64,000 bases of DNA from Domibacillus sp. DTU_2020_1001157_1_SI_ALB_TIR_016 (GCF_032341995.1 NZ_CP135438.1:434001-498000), one strand, 5' to 3'. Numbered from the stretch's first letter, positions 18,699-27,200 are shown. Made by a program: numbers and translations. Notes: generated by a model not told the origin, from the letters alone.

Positions 18699-19370
18699 TT
18701 AGTCATTAAAACTACCCGTCTCAATAAGGATTCCTTCCTTATCAAGCCTTTTGTAATTGTAAGGAATATGGCTTAATTTCTTATGTTTTTCACTCCAAAT
18801 GATATTTAAGAATGGAGATGGTTCTTTAAGGAAATAGTCAGGAGACAAGTTTTCGTAACGATAACATTCGTTAGGGTATGTTTCATCGAACCCAAATAAT
18901 TCAAGAACATCTTCTTCGATTGCAATTCCACCGATTTTAAACTCATAAACGGAATACAACTCTTTAAGAAAACTTATAAAGCCTGTAAATTCTTCTTTCT
19001 TTATGCCAATTTGGTCCCATTCTGGTGCATCAAATTCATCCCCATAAAACCAAAAATCCACCATTAGTGCGTTGGGGGAAACCATTTCCATTTGTAAGGT
19101 CGCTTTTCGTTTCCTTGATAAATAGACATATAATCTTAATCTTAATGAGTGTAAATGTATGGATTGCGGGTCTTCTTCATCATATGGATACCCTCTATCA
19201 AAAAAATCAATAATATCATCAACGTTTTCGTCAACGATTTCAACTTTATTTGTGACCTTTGATAACTTATTTATAATATCCTGTATTGTTTTTGTTTTCT
19301 CTTCTTTAAGTTCCAACAAGAAACTAACTTCAAGGAAAGGACCGCCTTGCAACCATTGGGACCACTCCAT
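18699..19370 (-). CDS. hypothetical protein, 223 aa
   Basis: ATG at 19370 is preceded by AGGAGGAGTTATAG. Acidic cytosolic protein with an N-terminal region of strands and helix (LEVSFLLELKEEKTKTIQDI), a middle YLSRKRKATLQMEM strand and a C-terminal segment FLNIIWSEKHKKLSHIPYNY. No family recognised. Same strand as 18065 but separated by 118 bp. Monocistronic look; immunity-type proteins of polymorphic toxins have this size and composition, but nothing specific supports that. Confidence 0.6.
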   Translation of the reverse strand: MEWSQWLQGGPFLEVSFLLELKEEKTKTIQDIINKLSKVTNKVEIVDENVDDIIDFFDRGYPYDEEDPQSIHLHSLRLRLYVYLSRKRKATLQMEMVSPNALMVDFWFYGDEFDAPEWDQIGIKKEEFTGFISFLKELYSVYEFKIGGIAIEEDVLELFGFDETYPNECYRYENLSPDYFLKEPSPFLNIIWSEKHKKLSHIPYNYKRLDKEGILIETGSFND

Positions 19371-19548
19371 CTATAACTCCTCCTAAATCTTTGATTAAAT
19401 ACATTATATATTCCATATTCTTATTGAACTAACCTGCTTTATTAGTTCAATAAGACGCATTATAAAAATCTCCTTGTGATTGTACTCAAATCGAAAAAAC
19501 GCTCCAAGTTCTAAAGATCCGGGGCGTTCTCAATACAAGATAATACTC

Positions 19549-19618
19549 TGATATGCTCCCCCTTGAGTAAACAGTAGCGTTGCTTTTCTACACTGTCTAC
19601 TTAAGGGGGAGCATATCA
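19549..19618. mobile_element. 70-bp MITE-like element
   Basis: Starts TGATATGCTCCCCCTT and ends with AAGGGGGAGCATATCA. The terminal inverted repeats pair over 27 bp with two mismatches and leave only 16 bp inside. This looks like the two ends of an insertion sequence joined with the transposase lost. No clear target duplication is visible. The hairpin could also act as a terminator for the gene at 19670. Confidence 0.65.
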
Positions 19619-19621
19619 ATT

Positions 19622-19635
19622 ATTTATGTTGCATT
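19622..19635. repeat. repeat motif, copy 4
   Basis: ATTTATGTTGCATT adjoining the MITE-like element, matching the copies near 0.7, 1.45 and 1.9 kb. Confidence 0.55.
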
Positions 19636-19669
19636 TGGATCATGAAACACTTGTCACCTAGAAATAAGC

Positions 19670-20134
19670 TTATAATGGAGTTCCATGAAACTTGGATTGG
19701 ATATAATAAAATTTTCCATATTCATCATTTAAAAATCCAACATTATAACAGTTTATATCTATTAGTTCCTTGAATGATTTAGGAATACTGCAACCCCAAT
19801 CAATATCTTGGTTTTTATATGGATAATTATCATCATTAGGATTGGGCGTATGAATATATACTGCATCTTGTCCAGCATCATTTATATTAATTAGTACCCA
19901 GGATTGGTATGGTTGATTACATGTTGCAAGTTCTTTTAAAAAGTTATTGTATAAAGCCATATGTGCTTTTATATGCTCTTTTCTAAATTTCAAACTATTA
20001 TTACCAATACCATAAAAATCAAGATGCCTATGCCAAAAATCGAACCATTCATCCAGTCTAATGTCACATGTATCTACTTCTGTTTGTCTCCATAATTTAC
20101 GAAAATAACGTTTCTTTCCTCGGAATTTTTTCAA
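19670..20134 (-). CDS. hypothetical protein, 154 aa
   Basis: Starts at a TTG seven bases after AGGAGG. A basic N-terminus (KKFRGKKRYFRKLWR) is followed by a globular part with YQSWVLININDAGQDAVYIH and PKSFKELIDINCYNVGFLNDE. It loosely resembles small uncharacterised (DUF3885-like) Bacillus proteins; I do not assign it. Its promoter region carries three evenly spaced palindromes (20176-20254), so it is probably under tight control by a dimeric repressor. Confidence 0.6.
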   Translation of the reverse strand: MKKFRGKKRYFRKLWRQTEVDTCDIRLDEWFDFWHRHLDFYGIGNNSLKFRKEHIKAHMALYNNFLKELATCNQPYQSWVLININDAGQDAVYIHTPNPNDDNYPYKNQDIDWGCSIPKSFKELIDINCYNVGFLNDEYGKFYYIQSKFHGTPL

Positions 20135-20175
20135 TACATACCTCCTATATAAAGAAAAATGAAACTTTTTTAAGT

Positions 20176-20254
20176 GTCTAATTTTTAGACAGACACCCTT
20201 TTCTACTGTCTAAAAATTAGACAAATACGTTTTTTCACTGCCTAAATTTTAGAC
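20176..20254. promoter_or_regulatory. three palindromes at exact 32-bp steps
   Basis: GTCTAATTTTTAGAC (20176-20190), GTCTAAAAATTAGAC (20208-20222) and GCCTAAATTTTAGAC (20240-20254). Each is 15 bp and start positions differ by exactly 32 bp, about three helical turns, so all face the same side of the DNA. They lie 42-120 bp upstream of the leftward gene at 20134 and downstream of the ParB-like gene. Likely operator or iteron array. Confidence 0.7.
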
Positions 20255-20275
20255 AAAATCAAAATTTCGTGTACC

Positions 20276-20332
20276 CACGAAAACACTAGGCTCTGCCTAG
20301 TACCACACTGGAAGTGGGGTCGCGTTTTCCTT
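20276..20332 (-). terminator. compound hairpin after the ParB-like gene
   Basis: ACTAGGC and GCCTAGT (20285-20301) form a tight stem, next to a CACT/AGTG hairpin, enclosed by GAAAAC and GTTTTC. It follows the stop of the gene at 20352. Confidence 0.5.
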
Positions 20333-20351
20333 ATGCTCTTTTTCTGACTAT

Positions 20352-20789
20352 TTAGCTTTCCACGCTTATTTTCTCGTACATAACAGGCACTATTTTCATG
20401 TTCAGCTTTTCAGCCACAATATAGCGTCTGTACCCATCGGTTAACACCTTGGTTTCACGATTAATCGTAATCGGCTCGTCCAAAATGCCGGCCTGTTTTA
20501 CATGGTCGATCACCAGCTGTGTCTTATACGGATTCGGCCTTGTCTGCAAAAAGGATTCGGGAACCTGGATCTGGTCCAGCGAAATAAAATCTTCCGTTTC
20601 TTCTGGTCCTTTCGGCTGCTCCTCTGCTTTGACTTCTTCTTTTTTCTCTGGCTCTTTCACTGGTTCTTTCTCTGCGTTTACCGTTTCTTTTTGCTTTTCT
20701 GGAATTATAGAAACCCGAAAGCAAATGACACCGATCTCGCCCGGACAATCATCCATTGGAACGTCCAGCGTAGGTTCTCCCTGCACCAT
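20352..20789 (-). CDS. ParB-like N-terminal domain protein
   Basis: 145 residues from the ATG at 20789, though no good ribosome binding site precedes it and the frame is open 11 codons upstream. An N-terminal domain (PTLDVPMDDCPGEIGVICFRVS) is joined by a highly charged Glu/Lys/Pro linker (about 32-65) to a ParB-like segment: ISLDQIQVPESFLQTRPNP, then ILDEPITI and LTDGYRRYIVAEKL. The last motif matches the ParB/Srx core. No HTH follows, so it is not a chromosomal ParB. May be plasmid- or phage-derived; role unknown. Confidence 0.65.
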   Translation of the reverse strand: MVQGEPTLDVPMDDCPGEIGVICFRVSIIPEKQKETVNAEKEPVKEPEKKEEVKAEEQPKGPEETEDFISLDQIQVPESFLQTRPNPYKTQLVIDHVKQAGILDEPITINRETKVLTDGYRRYIVAEKLNMKIVPVMYEKISVES

Positions 20790-20845
20790 AATTTTTTGAT
20801 TCTGGATGTTTTCTTCTGTTAATCAAGGAGTAATGGATTTATGTA

Positions 20846-21157
20846 TTATGCTTTTTCGACACTGAATTCCATTTTCTGTCGCAAAGCTTTATTAACAGAG
20901 CCACGGTTCTTCCAAATAAACTGAACTATTTCTGTTGACTCCAGCACCTGCTCACCTGGATCGCAATAGGTACTACTTTTCCCATGAATAGTCCATATCT
21001 TTGTCCCTTCATTTAACATAAGCGCCCACTGACCATTTCGTTTTTTATCCTCAAAAACAAAGTAATGCTTGTTACCTTGCTCATCATAAAGAGAAATTCT
21101 TACGAAATCGTCTAAAAATTGTTCAATATCTTTTTTTGATTTTAACACTCTAGACAT
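20846..21157 (-). CDS. hypothetical protein, 103 aa
   Basis: Starts at the ATG at 21157, preceded by AAGGAGAGTTTAATT; an upstream extension of the frame lacks a site. Contains KSKKDIEQFLDDFVRISL followed by YFVFEDKKRNGQWALMLNEG, a compact alpha/beta fold, and a basic tail. Not recognised. Followed in the same direction by the ParB-like gene 56 bp on, so the two may be co-transcribed. Confidence 0.55.
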   Translation of the reverse strand: MSRVLKSKKDIEQFLDDFVRISLYDEQGNKHYFVFEDKKRNGQWALMLNEGTKIWTIHGKSSTYCDPGEQVLESTEIVQFIWKNRGSVNKALRQKMEFSVEKA

Positions 21158-21295
21158 AATTAAACTCTCCTTCAAGGATAATTTGAAAAACGCAAGAAGC
21201 TTCTCATTTTTCACAGTTATTTTTATCATTATATATAATTCGAGAAAATACATAATGTCCTTTTATTTTACATTCATAAAACAAGCGAAAATAAA

Positions 21296-21325
21296 AAGAG
21301 CGGGGATCCTCCCCGATCTTTTTTG
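21296..21325 (-). terminator. terminator between 21157 gene region and Gfo/Idh gene
   Basis: CGGGGA and TCCCCG arms with a T-run (forward) and A-run, located 74 bp after the dehydrogenase stop at 21399. Ends module A. Confidence 0.7.
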
Positions 21326-21398
21326 TATCTATTCTTGATGGAACTCTGTAAATTTTTTAAATCCTTTTCAGCTAGTGATGTGGGGGTGCTCCCTAACA

Positions 21399-22403
21399 TC
21401 ATTCTTTTTCCAATACCTGAAGATTGTCAGCGGGAAAAATTAATCCTATTTGTTTTCTTGCTTCTTCCATTATTTCTGCTACAGTTAAGGAATTTGAAAA
21501 AGAATTTATAGAGGATTCTAAAGCTCTCTTTTTCAGCAGTCCAACAAATTCTTTGATTTCATAATACATGGGATGGGCTGTTTGGGCTTCTGTAATATTT
21601 TCTATTGTTCCGTCTTTATAATGAAGCTTTACGTCTTGAGGAACATTTATTTGATCAATAATTATATTACCATTCTCACCTTGTATTTCAGAAGCAATAG
21701 AAGAATTTGTGATTTTAGAAAATGTAACGACTGCCTCTTTATCTTCATAATGCATAATGATACTTCCTTGCCCATCAACCCCGGATTGCAACAGGATTCC
21801 ATTAGCTTTTATCTCTTGTGGCCTCCCGAATAAAGTAACGACTGGATAAATACAGTAAATACCTATATCCATTAAAGCACCATTAGAGAAAACAGGATTA
21901 AATGTGTTTAAAACTTGCCCGGATTTGTAGGCATCATAACGAGAAGAATATTGGCAATAGCTGACCACAATGCGCCGGATCTGTCCTATTTTATGAAGAT
22001 TATTTTGAATGCTTCTATAATTAGGAGTAAAGGTTGTTTTTAATGCCTCCATAAGCAACACTTGGTTTTCTTTTGCTGTTTTAATCATTTCTTGGAGTTC
22101 CAACGAATTAGAGGCAATAGGTTTTTCACACAAAATATGTTTTCCATGCTTCATTAATAAAATGGCTTGCTCTGCATGAAAAGAGTTAGGGCTGGCGATA
22201 TAAACAGCGTCAATGTCTGGGCTTTTGGCCATCACTTCTAGATCTGTAAAAGTATTCGGTATATTAAATTTCTGAGCAAATTCATTGGCTCGCTTTTCTG
22301 TCCGTGAATAAACACCCGTTAATAAAAGATATTCTACGCTACTTGCAGCTTCAATAAACTGTTCTGTAATTATATTTGTACCTATTAGGCCAAAGCGAAT
22401 CAT
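21399..22403 (-). CDS. Gfo/Idh/MocA-family sugar dehydrogenase (module A)
   Basis: 334 residues. N-terminal Rossmann fold with GLIGTNIITEQFIEAA (the third glycine of the usual motif is Asn), DAVYIASPNSFHAEQA and the catalytic-lysine motif CEKPIAS (Lys94). C-terminal substrate domain with GALMDIGIYCIYPVVTLFG. Enzymes of this family oxidise a hydroxyl of a sugar or sugar phosphate with NAD(P). Last gene of the leftward unit after PTS EIIA, so its substrate is probably the sugar phosphate produced by the PTS. ATG at 22403 follows GAGGAGAGATAAA. Confidence 0.9.
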   Translation of the reverse strand: MIRFGLIGTNIITEQFIEAASSVEYLLLTGVYSRTEKRANEFAQKFNIPNTFTDLEVMAKSPDIDAVYIASPNSFHAEQAILLMKHGKHILCEKPIASNSLELQEMIKTAKENQVLLMEALKTTFTPNYRSIQNNLHKIGQIRRIVVSYCQYSSRYDAYKSGQVLNTFNPVFSNGALMDIGIYCIYPVVTLFGRPQEIKANGILLQSGVDGQGSIIMHYEDKEAVVTFSKITNSSIASEIQGENGNIIIDQINVPQDVKLHYKDGTIENITEAQTAHPMYYEIKEFVGLLKKRALESSINSFSNSLTVAEIMEEARKQIGLIFPADNLQVLEKE

Positions 22404-22509
22404 TTTATCTCTCCTCGGCGAATCATTTAATCAACTGCTGGCTACCGGAAAATAAATAGGAAAATGGAGGATTTCATAAAAATGTTAAGTCTCCATTTTC
22501 CCTCTTGTT

Positions 22510-23013
22510 CTATTTCAGTACAGCAGTTATAACAGTTGTTTTACCGGCCGTAGCTTGTCCACTGTTATGATGCTCCAGTTTATTCAAAATATCTCCATTT
22601 GTGATAATCATCGGCGTAATTATGCTAGATGCTTTTTCCTTTATTAGTTCCAGATCACAGGTAACCAATAGATCCCCCGCTTTAACCTCATTCCCTTCTA
22701 CGACATGGAGGATGAATCCTTCTCCTTTCATATTAACCGTATCCAATCCAATATGAAGTAATATCTCCAGCCCTTCTGCAGTATTCAGTCCGACAGCATG
22801 CTTTGTTGGAAAAATATTTACAACTTTTGCATCTGCTGGCGACACTATCTTTCCATCTATAGGAGAAAAAGCAATCCCGTCTCCCATTATCTTTTGTGAA
22901 AAAACCGGATCAGGTACATCTTCAAGCTTTATAATATCTCCTTCAACGGGTGACACTAATTTTAATTCTGATATTTTTGAGGTTGTTTTTCTTCTAAATA
23001 AGTTTTTCAACAA
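22510..23013 (-). CDS. PTS glucose-type EIIA domain protein
   Basis: 167 residues, a free-standing EIIA of the glucose (Crr) family. Both active-site histidines are present: His72 in FPTKHAVGL and the phosphorylated His87 in LLHIGLDTV. ISPIDG/VSPADAKV strands are typical. It takes phosphate from HPr and passes it to the EIIB cysteine of the neighbouring EIIBC. Start is a TTG pair after GGAGGG. The same domain is fused to EIICB in the paralogous transporter at 42919. Confidence 0.95.
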   Translation of the reverse strand: MLKNLFRRKTTSKISELKLVSPVEGDIIKLEDVPDPVFSQKIMGDGIAFSPIDGKIVSPADAKVVNIFPTKHAVGLNTAEGLEILLHIGLDTVNMKGEGFILHVVEGNEVKAGDLLVTCDLELIKEKASSIITPMIITNGDILNKLEHHNSGQATAGKTTVITAVLK

Positions 23014-23061
23014 AGTAATCCCTCCATTGGTTTCTAATATTCTAGCTGAAGAGCGCTTTTC

Positions 23062-24582
23062 TTAAGCAATCACTTTTTTGATTTGCTCTTTTAACTGGTC
23101 GGATTTCGGACCAAAAATAGCTTGAATATTGTTTCCTACTTCTAAAACACCAGCAGCCCCAAGGCTTTTTAATCGATCCTTGTCCACTTTTCCAATATCA
23201 TTTACCGACACGCGCAGGCGGGTAATACATGCATCTAAATGCGTAATATTTTCATGACCGCCTAAAGCAGCCAAAATATTGCGAGGCAGTTCATTCAAAT
23301 CTTCCGCCGTTACAGCAGAGTTTCCTGCTTCCACTTCACGGCCTGGAGTTTTTAAGTTGAATTTTGAGATCATAAAACGGAACCCAAAATAGTAAACAAC
23401 TGAGAAAACGAGACCAACGGGAATCACTAACCACCAGTCTGTTCGATTTTGCAGAACCCCAAATAATAAGTAATCAATAATACCGCCAGAGAAGGTCATT
23501 CCGATTTTTACATTTAATAAATCCATAATCATAAATGACAAGCCGGCAAAGACGCAGTGGATGGCAAACAAGACAGGAGCAATAAATAAAAATGTAAATT
23601 CAATTGGTTCTGTAATTCCTGTTAAAAATGATGTTAAAGCGGCAGAACCCATAATCCCAGCAACCAATTTTTTCTTTTCGGGACGCGCCGCATGATACAT
23701 GGCTAATGCAGCTGCCGGTAGTCCAAACATCATAAACGGAAACTTGCCTGTCATAAACGTACCGGCAGTTAATTCAACGCCATCGTTTAGCTGTGCAAAG
23801 AAAATCCGCTGGTCTCCACGAACCATTTCTCCTGCTTTATTAACATACTCCCCGAATTCAAACCAGAAGGGAGAATAAAAGATGTGGTGCAATCCAAAAG
23901 GAATGAGTGCACGTTCAATTAATCCGAAAATAAAAGCAGACAAGGTAGGATTTGCATGAATCATATTTTTTGATAGAGCATTAAGCCCTTCTTGAATTGG
24001 CGGCCAAACAGCAATCATAATAGCCCCAATCGCGATAGAAAAAACAGCCGTAATGATCGGAACAAATCGTTTACCTGCAAAAAAACCTAAATAAGGAGGG
24101 AGCTCAATATTGTAGTATCGGTTAAACATCATTGCTGCTAATACACCGATAATAATACCGCCAAAGACACCGGTAGCCAGAGTAGGAATCCCTAATATCG
24201 TGGTATAAGCCGGATTCGATCCGACTTCAGCAGGGTCAAGCTGTCCTGTGTAAATTAAGATAGTACTAATTGTTTTATTCATCATCAGATAACCGACAAT
24301 AGCGGCTACCCCTGCTACCCCATCGCCTTTTGCCAAACCGACGGCTACCCCAACCGCGAACAATAATGATAAGTTAGCGAACACGATATCTCCAGATTGG
24401 GCTAAAACAGTGGCTGCTAGCTGAATCCAATCTGCCTCGAGAAATGATAAGTGCTCTAATAAAGTAGGATTTTGCATCGCTGTACCTATCCCTAACAAGA
24501 TTCCGGCTGCCGGTAAAAGGGCTACTGGAAGCATGAGCGCTTTTCCTATCTGTTGCAGCAACCCAAACATTTTTTTATACAA
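23062..24582 (-). CDS. PTS glucose/N-acetylglucosamine-type EIIBC
   Basis: 506 residues from a TTG at 24582, chosen because it has correct spacing to AAGGGG and aligns with residue 1 of the paralogue at 42919; a GAT-ATA extension upstream would place an ATG on top of the binding site. EIIC (residues 1-about 400): [17 protein letters not shown], then [19 protein letters not shown] and [15 protein letters not shown] at the C-terminus with phospho-Cys452 in [12 protein letters not shown]. It imports and 6-phosphorylates a hexose-like sugar. Substrate not certain: glucose, GlcNAc or a derivative. Confidence 0.93.
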   Translation of the reverse strand: MYKKMFGLLQQIGKALMLPVALLPAAGILLGIGTAMQNPTLLEHLSFLEADWIQLAATVLAQSGDIVFANLSLLFAVGVAVGLAKGDGVAGVAAIVGYLMMNKTISTILIYTGQLDPAEVGSNPAYTTILGIPTLATGVFGGIIIGVLAAMMFNRYYNIELPPYLGFFAGKRFVPIITAVFSIAIGAIMIAVWPPIQEGLNALSKNMIHANPTLSAFIFGLIERALIPFGLHHIFYSPFWFEFGEYVNKAGEMVRGDQRIFFAQLNDGVELTAGTFMTGKFPFMMFGLPAAALAMYHAARPEKKKLVAGIMGSAALTSFLTGITEPIEFTFLFIAPVLFAIHCVFAGLSFMIMDLLNVKIGMTFSGGIIDYLLFGVLQNRTDWWLVIPVGLVFSVVYYFGFRFMISKFNLKTPGREVEAGNSAVTAEDLNELPRNILAALGGHENITHLDACITRLRVSVNDIGKVDKDRLKSLGAAGVLEVGNNIQAIFGPKSDQLKEQIKKVIA

Positions 24583-24621
24583 TATATCCATCCCCTTTTA
24601 TAAAATACTCACCTTAACTAA

Positions 24622-24635
24622 GGTAATCGCTTACA
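24622..24635 (-). promoter_or_regulatory. cre-like site before PTS EIIBC
   Basis: On the minus strand TGTAAGCGATTACC matches TGWAANCGNTNWCA at 13 of 14 positions, 40 bp upstream of the EIIBC start and after the PhyH terminator. Suggests CcpA control of the PTS genes. Confidence 0.65.
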
Positions 24636-24665
24636 TATGAATTTAAAAAATATACATAGTAGATT

Positions 24666-24696
24666 AGGAGAACACTAATTTTAACAGTGTTCTCCT
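24666..24696 (-). terminator. terminator after the first PhyH gene
   Basis: AGGAGAACACT and AGTGTTCTCCT arms followed by AT-rich sequence, 29 bp after the PhyH stop. Confidence 0.75.
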
Positions 24697-24724
24697 ATTT
24701 AAATAAATAATCATACTAACTCAC

Positions 24725-25645
24725 TTACCACTGCTTAAGGCCGAGCAGTTTTTCACCCAGCTCATTCAGTTCAGCACGCTTATATTTTTCTTTTTCCCAG
24801 TTGCGTGGATCCCCCAGGAAGGCAATTCCTTCTGGAATTTCTCTGTCTCTCCACTGTGTAATTCTCCATTCTTTCAACTCTTCATTGTGTTCCTGAGCCG
24901 GGAACATGGAGATATACTGGTGGATATTCGCTGTATCCGACGTGTTCTTGCGCAGACCGTGAGGCTGCATCACGTGGAAGATAAGCAGGTCACCTGCATT
25001 CAGTGTTACCGGCGTTGGCGTGTAGCCTGTGTAGTCTGGATGGTACGGATCCCGGTCTGCAGGCTGTGTTTTCACCCATTCAGGGAAATCACGGTACAGC
25101 TCAGGAATCACATTCAAGCCGCCGTTTTCTACATCTGTATCTGTCAGGAAAAGAATTCCCTGGACGTTTACTGGCAGCGGATCTAAAGAAGTATCTCCGT
25201 CCCAGTGGATAAACCCTTCAAATTCAAAGCCTGGTTTACTTGGGAAGCTCAGGTTACACCGGTCAATGCTGGTCCACAGCTTTTCCGTTCCCCAGATATC
25301 AACAAACGCATCGTAAACTTTCTGGTAAGAACGGTTATCCCAGAAGTACTGGTGGTTATAAAGTTCTACCATTCCAGCCCCGCGAAGCTCTGGCATTTGG
25401 TGCTCACGAGCCGGCTTCGTGTACCAAGTTGAAGGATCTTTAGGATCCTTTTCTTCAAACTCCCAAATCAGGTCAACCGTGCGGTCGATGTATTCTTTCG
25501 GCACAACACTTCGAACGACCACATAGCCGTTTTCTTTCCAAAACTTAAATTCTTCTTCCGTTAAGACTCGTAACGGTTCTTTATTCGGACGCTCATTCAA
25601 TGGAATATCAATTTCAAGTATATTATTCACTTTTGTTTTCTTCAT
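24725..25645 (-). CDS. PhyH-family Fe(II)/2OG dioxygenase-like protein, copy 1
   Basis: 306 residues. The double-stranded beta-helix carries the iron facial triad: His147 and Asp149 in FIHWDGD, and His229 in VMQPHGLRKN. In human PHYH the 2-oxoglutarate Arg lies 11 residues after the distal His; here that position is Asn240, while an Arg sits at +3 (Arg232). Strongly conserved segments shared with the copies at 30813 and 41294 are ELYNHQYFWDNRSYQKVYDA and SLDPLPVNVQG. Such enzymes hydroxylate or oxidatively cleave small molecules in the cytosol. Third gene of HAD-CxxH-PhyH unit driven from the operator promoter at 26974-27002. Start follows AAAGGAGAAAGTAAA. Confidence 0.88.
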   Translation of the reverse strand: MKKTKVNNILEIDIPLNERPNKEPLRVLTEEEFKFWKENGYVVVRSVVPKEYIDRTVDLIWEFEEKDPKDPSTWYTKPAREHQMPELRGAGMVELYNHQYFWDNRSYQKVYDAFVDIWGTEKLWTSIDRCNLSFPSKPGFEFEGFIHWDGDTSLDPLPVNVQGILFLTDTDVENGGLNVIPELYRDFPEWVKTQPADRDPYHPDYTGYTPTPVTLNAGDLLIFHVMQPHGLRKNTSDTANIHQYISMFPAQEHNEELKEWRITQWRDREIPEGIAFLGDPRNWEKEKYKRAELNELGEKLLGLKQW

Positions 25646-25769
25646 TTTACTTTCTCCTTTAAAATTTATTTTCGTCTTAATAGTGTGATGGTTTTGTGTA
25701 GAGTGAACTGCTAATCTTTTATCACCAAAAGGATAAAAAAGAAGTCTTTTTTAAATGCTTTTGATAAAA

Positions 25770-25955
25770 TCAGAAAAACTGGTATTTGGCTTTTTGGTTG
25801 CAAAAACTGCAGGTTTTATAGCTATATTTAATCTTTTCAATATGTGGAAGGTAGACGACCTTTACAGCATGGGTCACATGTTTTTGACAACAATATTTGA
25901 TTACACTAGTATTTTCATTTGTTTGCGGTTTCATATTACTGTTCACAGCTTTCAT
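25770..25955 (-). CDS. CxxH/CxxC microprotein, copy 1
   Basis: 61 residues starting after GGAGGAGGACGAATC. It has Cys23-x-x-His26 and Cys49-x-x-Cys52, with YLPHIEKI between and Y-CSFCNQKAKYQFF at the end, the pattern of the Bacillus CxxH/CxxC (YyzF-like, TIGR04129-type) small zinc-binding candidates. A paralogue is at 33542 in module B. It lies between HAD and PhyH, so it may be a metal- or redox-related accessory of this pathway. The N-terminal 20 residues are longer than in the paralogue. Confidence 0.75.
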   Translation of the reverse strand: MKAVNSNMKPQTNENTSVIKYCCQKHVTHAVKVVYLPHIEKIKYSYKTCSFCNQKAKYQFF

Positions 25956-26018
25956 GATTCGTCCTCCTCCACTTTCATTGAATTTGTTTTACGTTTTAGC
26001 AAAATGGATTACCATCTA

Positions 26019-26885
26019 TCAAATAAAATGAACCGCTTTCATTGCGTCGCGACGTGATTTTTCCCGGCAGCGCCCGCAACATGTTTTTGCTTTGCAGTTT
26101 TCGTTCTTTTGTTCAACCAACCCAAAATGAATGAGGCCTTTTAAAATTCCGTCATTTATATTTGAATCCGTTACAAAATCAGCTGCAGCCTTTGCTTCAG
26201 GAACTGCGTTCCCCATAGCAATTCCCGTTCCGACCTGAGCAAGCATTTCCAAATCATTCAAACCGTCACCAAAAGCATAACTATCTTCCTTTTTCACATC
26301 CGCTGCTTCCAGTATCTTTTCAATGCCCATTGCTTTTGAGCTACCTTTCGGAAGAATATCTGCTGCATATTTATCCCATCTTACAAAATTAAATTCCGTA
26401 AATTGCTCTTCATATAACTGCTCATCCTGACTGTCACAGTAAAGATGGCCTTGGTAAATTTCCGTCATTTTGTAGAACTTTCGGTCAACAGGTGGATAAG
26501 CCATTTTTAATTTATCAAAACTTGTTTTAATGAAAGGATGATCTTCATCGCTCGCTTTAATTGCTTCGTGGTTGCAATAAGCTACGGCATGTCCTCTGCT
26601 TTTCGCTATATTTGTAATGTCATGCAGTACGAATGGGTCTATAGGGTTGGTGTAAATTACTTCTCCTTCAAACACCACGTACTGGCCATTGATAGACACA
26701 TAGGAATGAATATTTAACTCCTCACGTATATGAGCAAACTGCTGTGGTGTCCGGCCGGTAGCAATAACGGCGTGAATCCCTTTTTCTTGAAGCAAGCGAA
26801 CTGCTTTCTTATTTGATTCAGGCATCACTTTTTCTTCATTTAACAGGGTTCCATCTAAATCAAGAAAGACTACTTGTTTTCCCAC
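26019..26885 (-). CDS. Cof-type HAD-IIB phosphatase (module A)
   Basis: 288 residues. Motif I FLDLDGTLLN (Asp9 nucleophile, Asp11), motif II ATGRTPQQF, motif III region LPKGSSK and motif IV GDGLND (206-211). The C2B cap contains AYCNHEAIKASDEDHPF. It should dephosphorylate a sugar phosphate, as YkrA- or NtdB-like enzymes do. Near-identical in layout to the enzyme at 35790, except for a C-terminal tail with Cys264, Cys269, Cys270 and Cys273 not found in that copy. GTG start, GGAGG upstream. First gene after the operator promoter at 26974-27002. Confidence 0.92.
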   Translation of the reverse strand: MGKQVVFLDLDGTLLNEEKVMPESNKKAVRLLQEKGIHAVIATGRTPQQFAHIREELNIHSYVSINGQYVVFEGEVIYTNPIDPFVLHDITNIAKSRGHAVAYCNHEAIKASDEDHPFIKTSFDKLKMAYPPVDRKFYKMTEIYQGHLYCDSQDEQLYEEQFTEFNFVRWDKYAADILPKGSSKAMGIEKILEAADVKKEDSYAFGDGLNDLEMLAQVGTGIAMGNAVPEAKAAADFVTDSNINDGILKGLIHFGLVEQKNENCKAKTCCGRCREKSRRDAMKAVHFI

Positions 26886-26973
26886 TTACATGCCTCCTTT
26901 GTGTTATGTTGAACCTAGCAGCACCTATCAACTTTCTATCCTTAACTATATGTGTATTACTTTGTACAAACAG

Positions 26974-27002
26974 AATATTTTATGGAACGCTTTCCAGGTC
27001 AA
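26974..27002 (-). promoter_or_regulatory. operator promoter 1 (HAD-CxxH-PhyH unit)
   Basis: Minus strand: -35 TTGACC, operator TGGAAAGCGTTCCA within a 17-bp spacer, -10 AATATT. The operator (26983-26996) is a near-perfect palindrome of LacI type. One of nine such sites in the window. Confidence 0.85.
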
Positions 27003-27079
27003 GACTTTTTTTAAAAATTATTTTTTATTTTAGAAAAGTAAAATAGATTACAGTTTTTACTGCGTTTTTATATAAAAAA

Positions 27080-27101
27080 GACTATCGAAGAGTCGATAGT
27101 C
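27080..27101 (-). terminator. terminator of the ABC importer operon
   Basis: GACTATCG and CGATAGTC arms followed by six T on the minus strand. Confidence 0.8.
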
Positions 27102-27102
27102 A

Positions 27103-27200
27103 AAAATGTTCTCCCAGTTCTATAAAGTTTGGCCTTCCAATCAAACAAACAGGTGTTTCTTCAGGAAGTAAAGTTATTATTCAATGCCTTGAAAGCTTGT
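27103..27200 (-). pseudogene. possible frameshifted gene tail
   Basis: On the minus strand one frame reads SWLVEQAFKALNNNF and a shifted frame continues LLPEETPVCLIGRPNFIEL ending in a stop. The two look like one protein end broken by a frameshift. Family not recognised. Sits between the binding-protein stop and the operon terminator, so it may be the relic of a fifth operon gene. Confidence 0.35.

Noticed and set aside
20176..20254. Regular 32-bp spacing suggests a mini CRISPR array
   Set aside because: The repeats are short perfect palindromes of only 15 bp with AT-rich gaps, three units only, and no cas genes are nearby. An operator array fits better.
24887..25443. Several plus-strand frames inside PhyH 1, with equivalents in PhyH 3
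   Set aside because: They recur only because the two PhyH genes are nearly identical; no ribosome binding sites.
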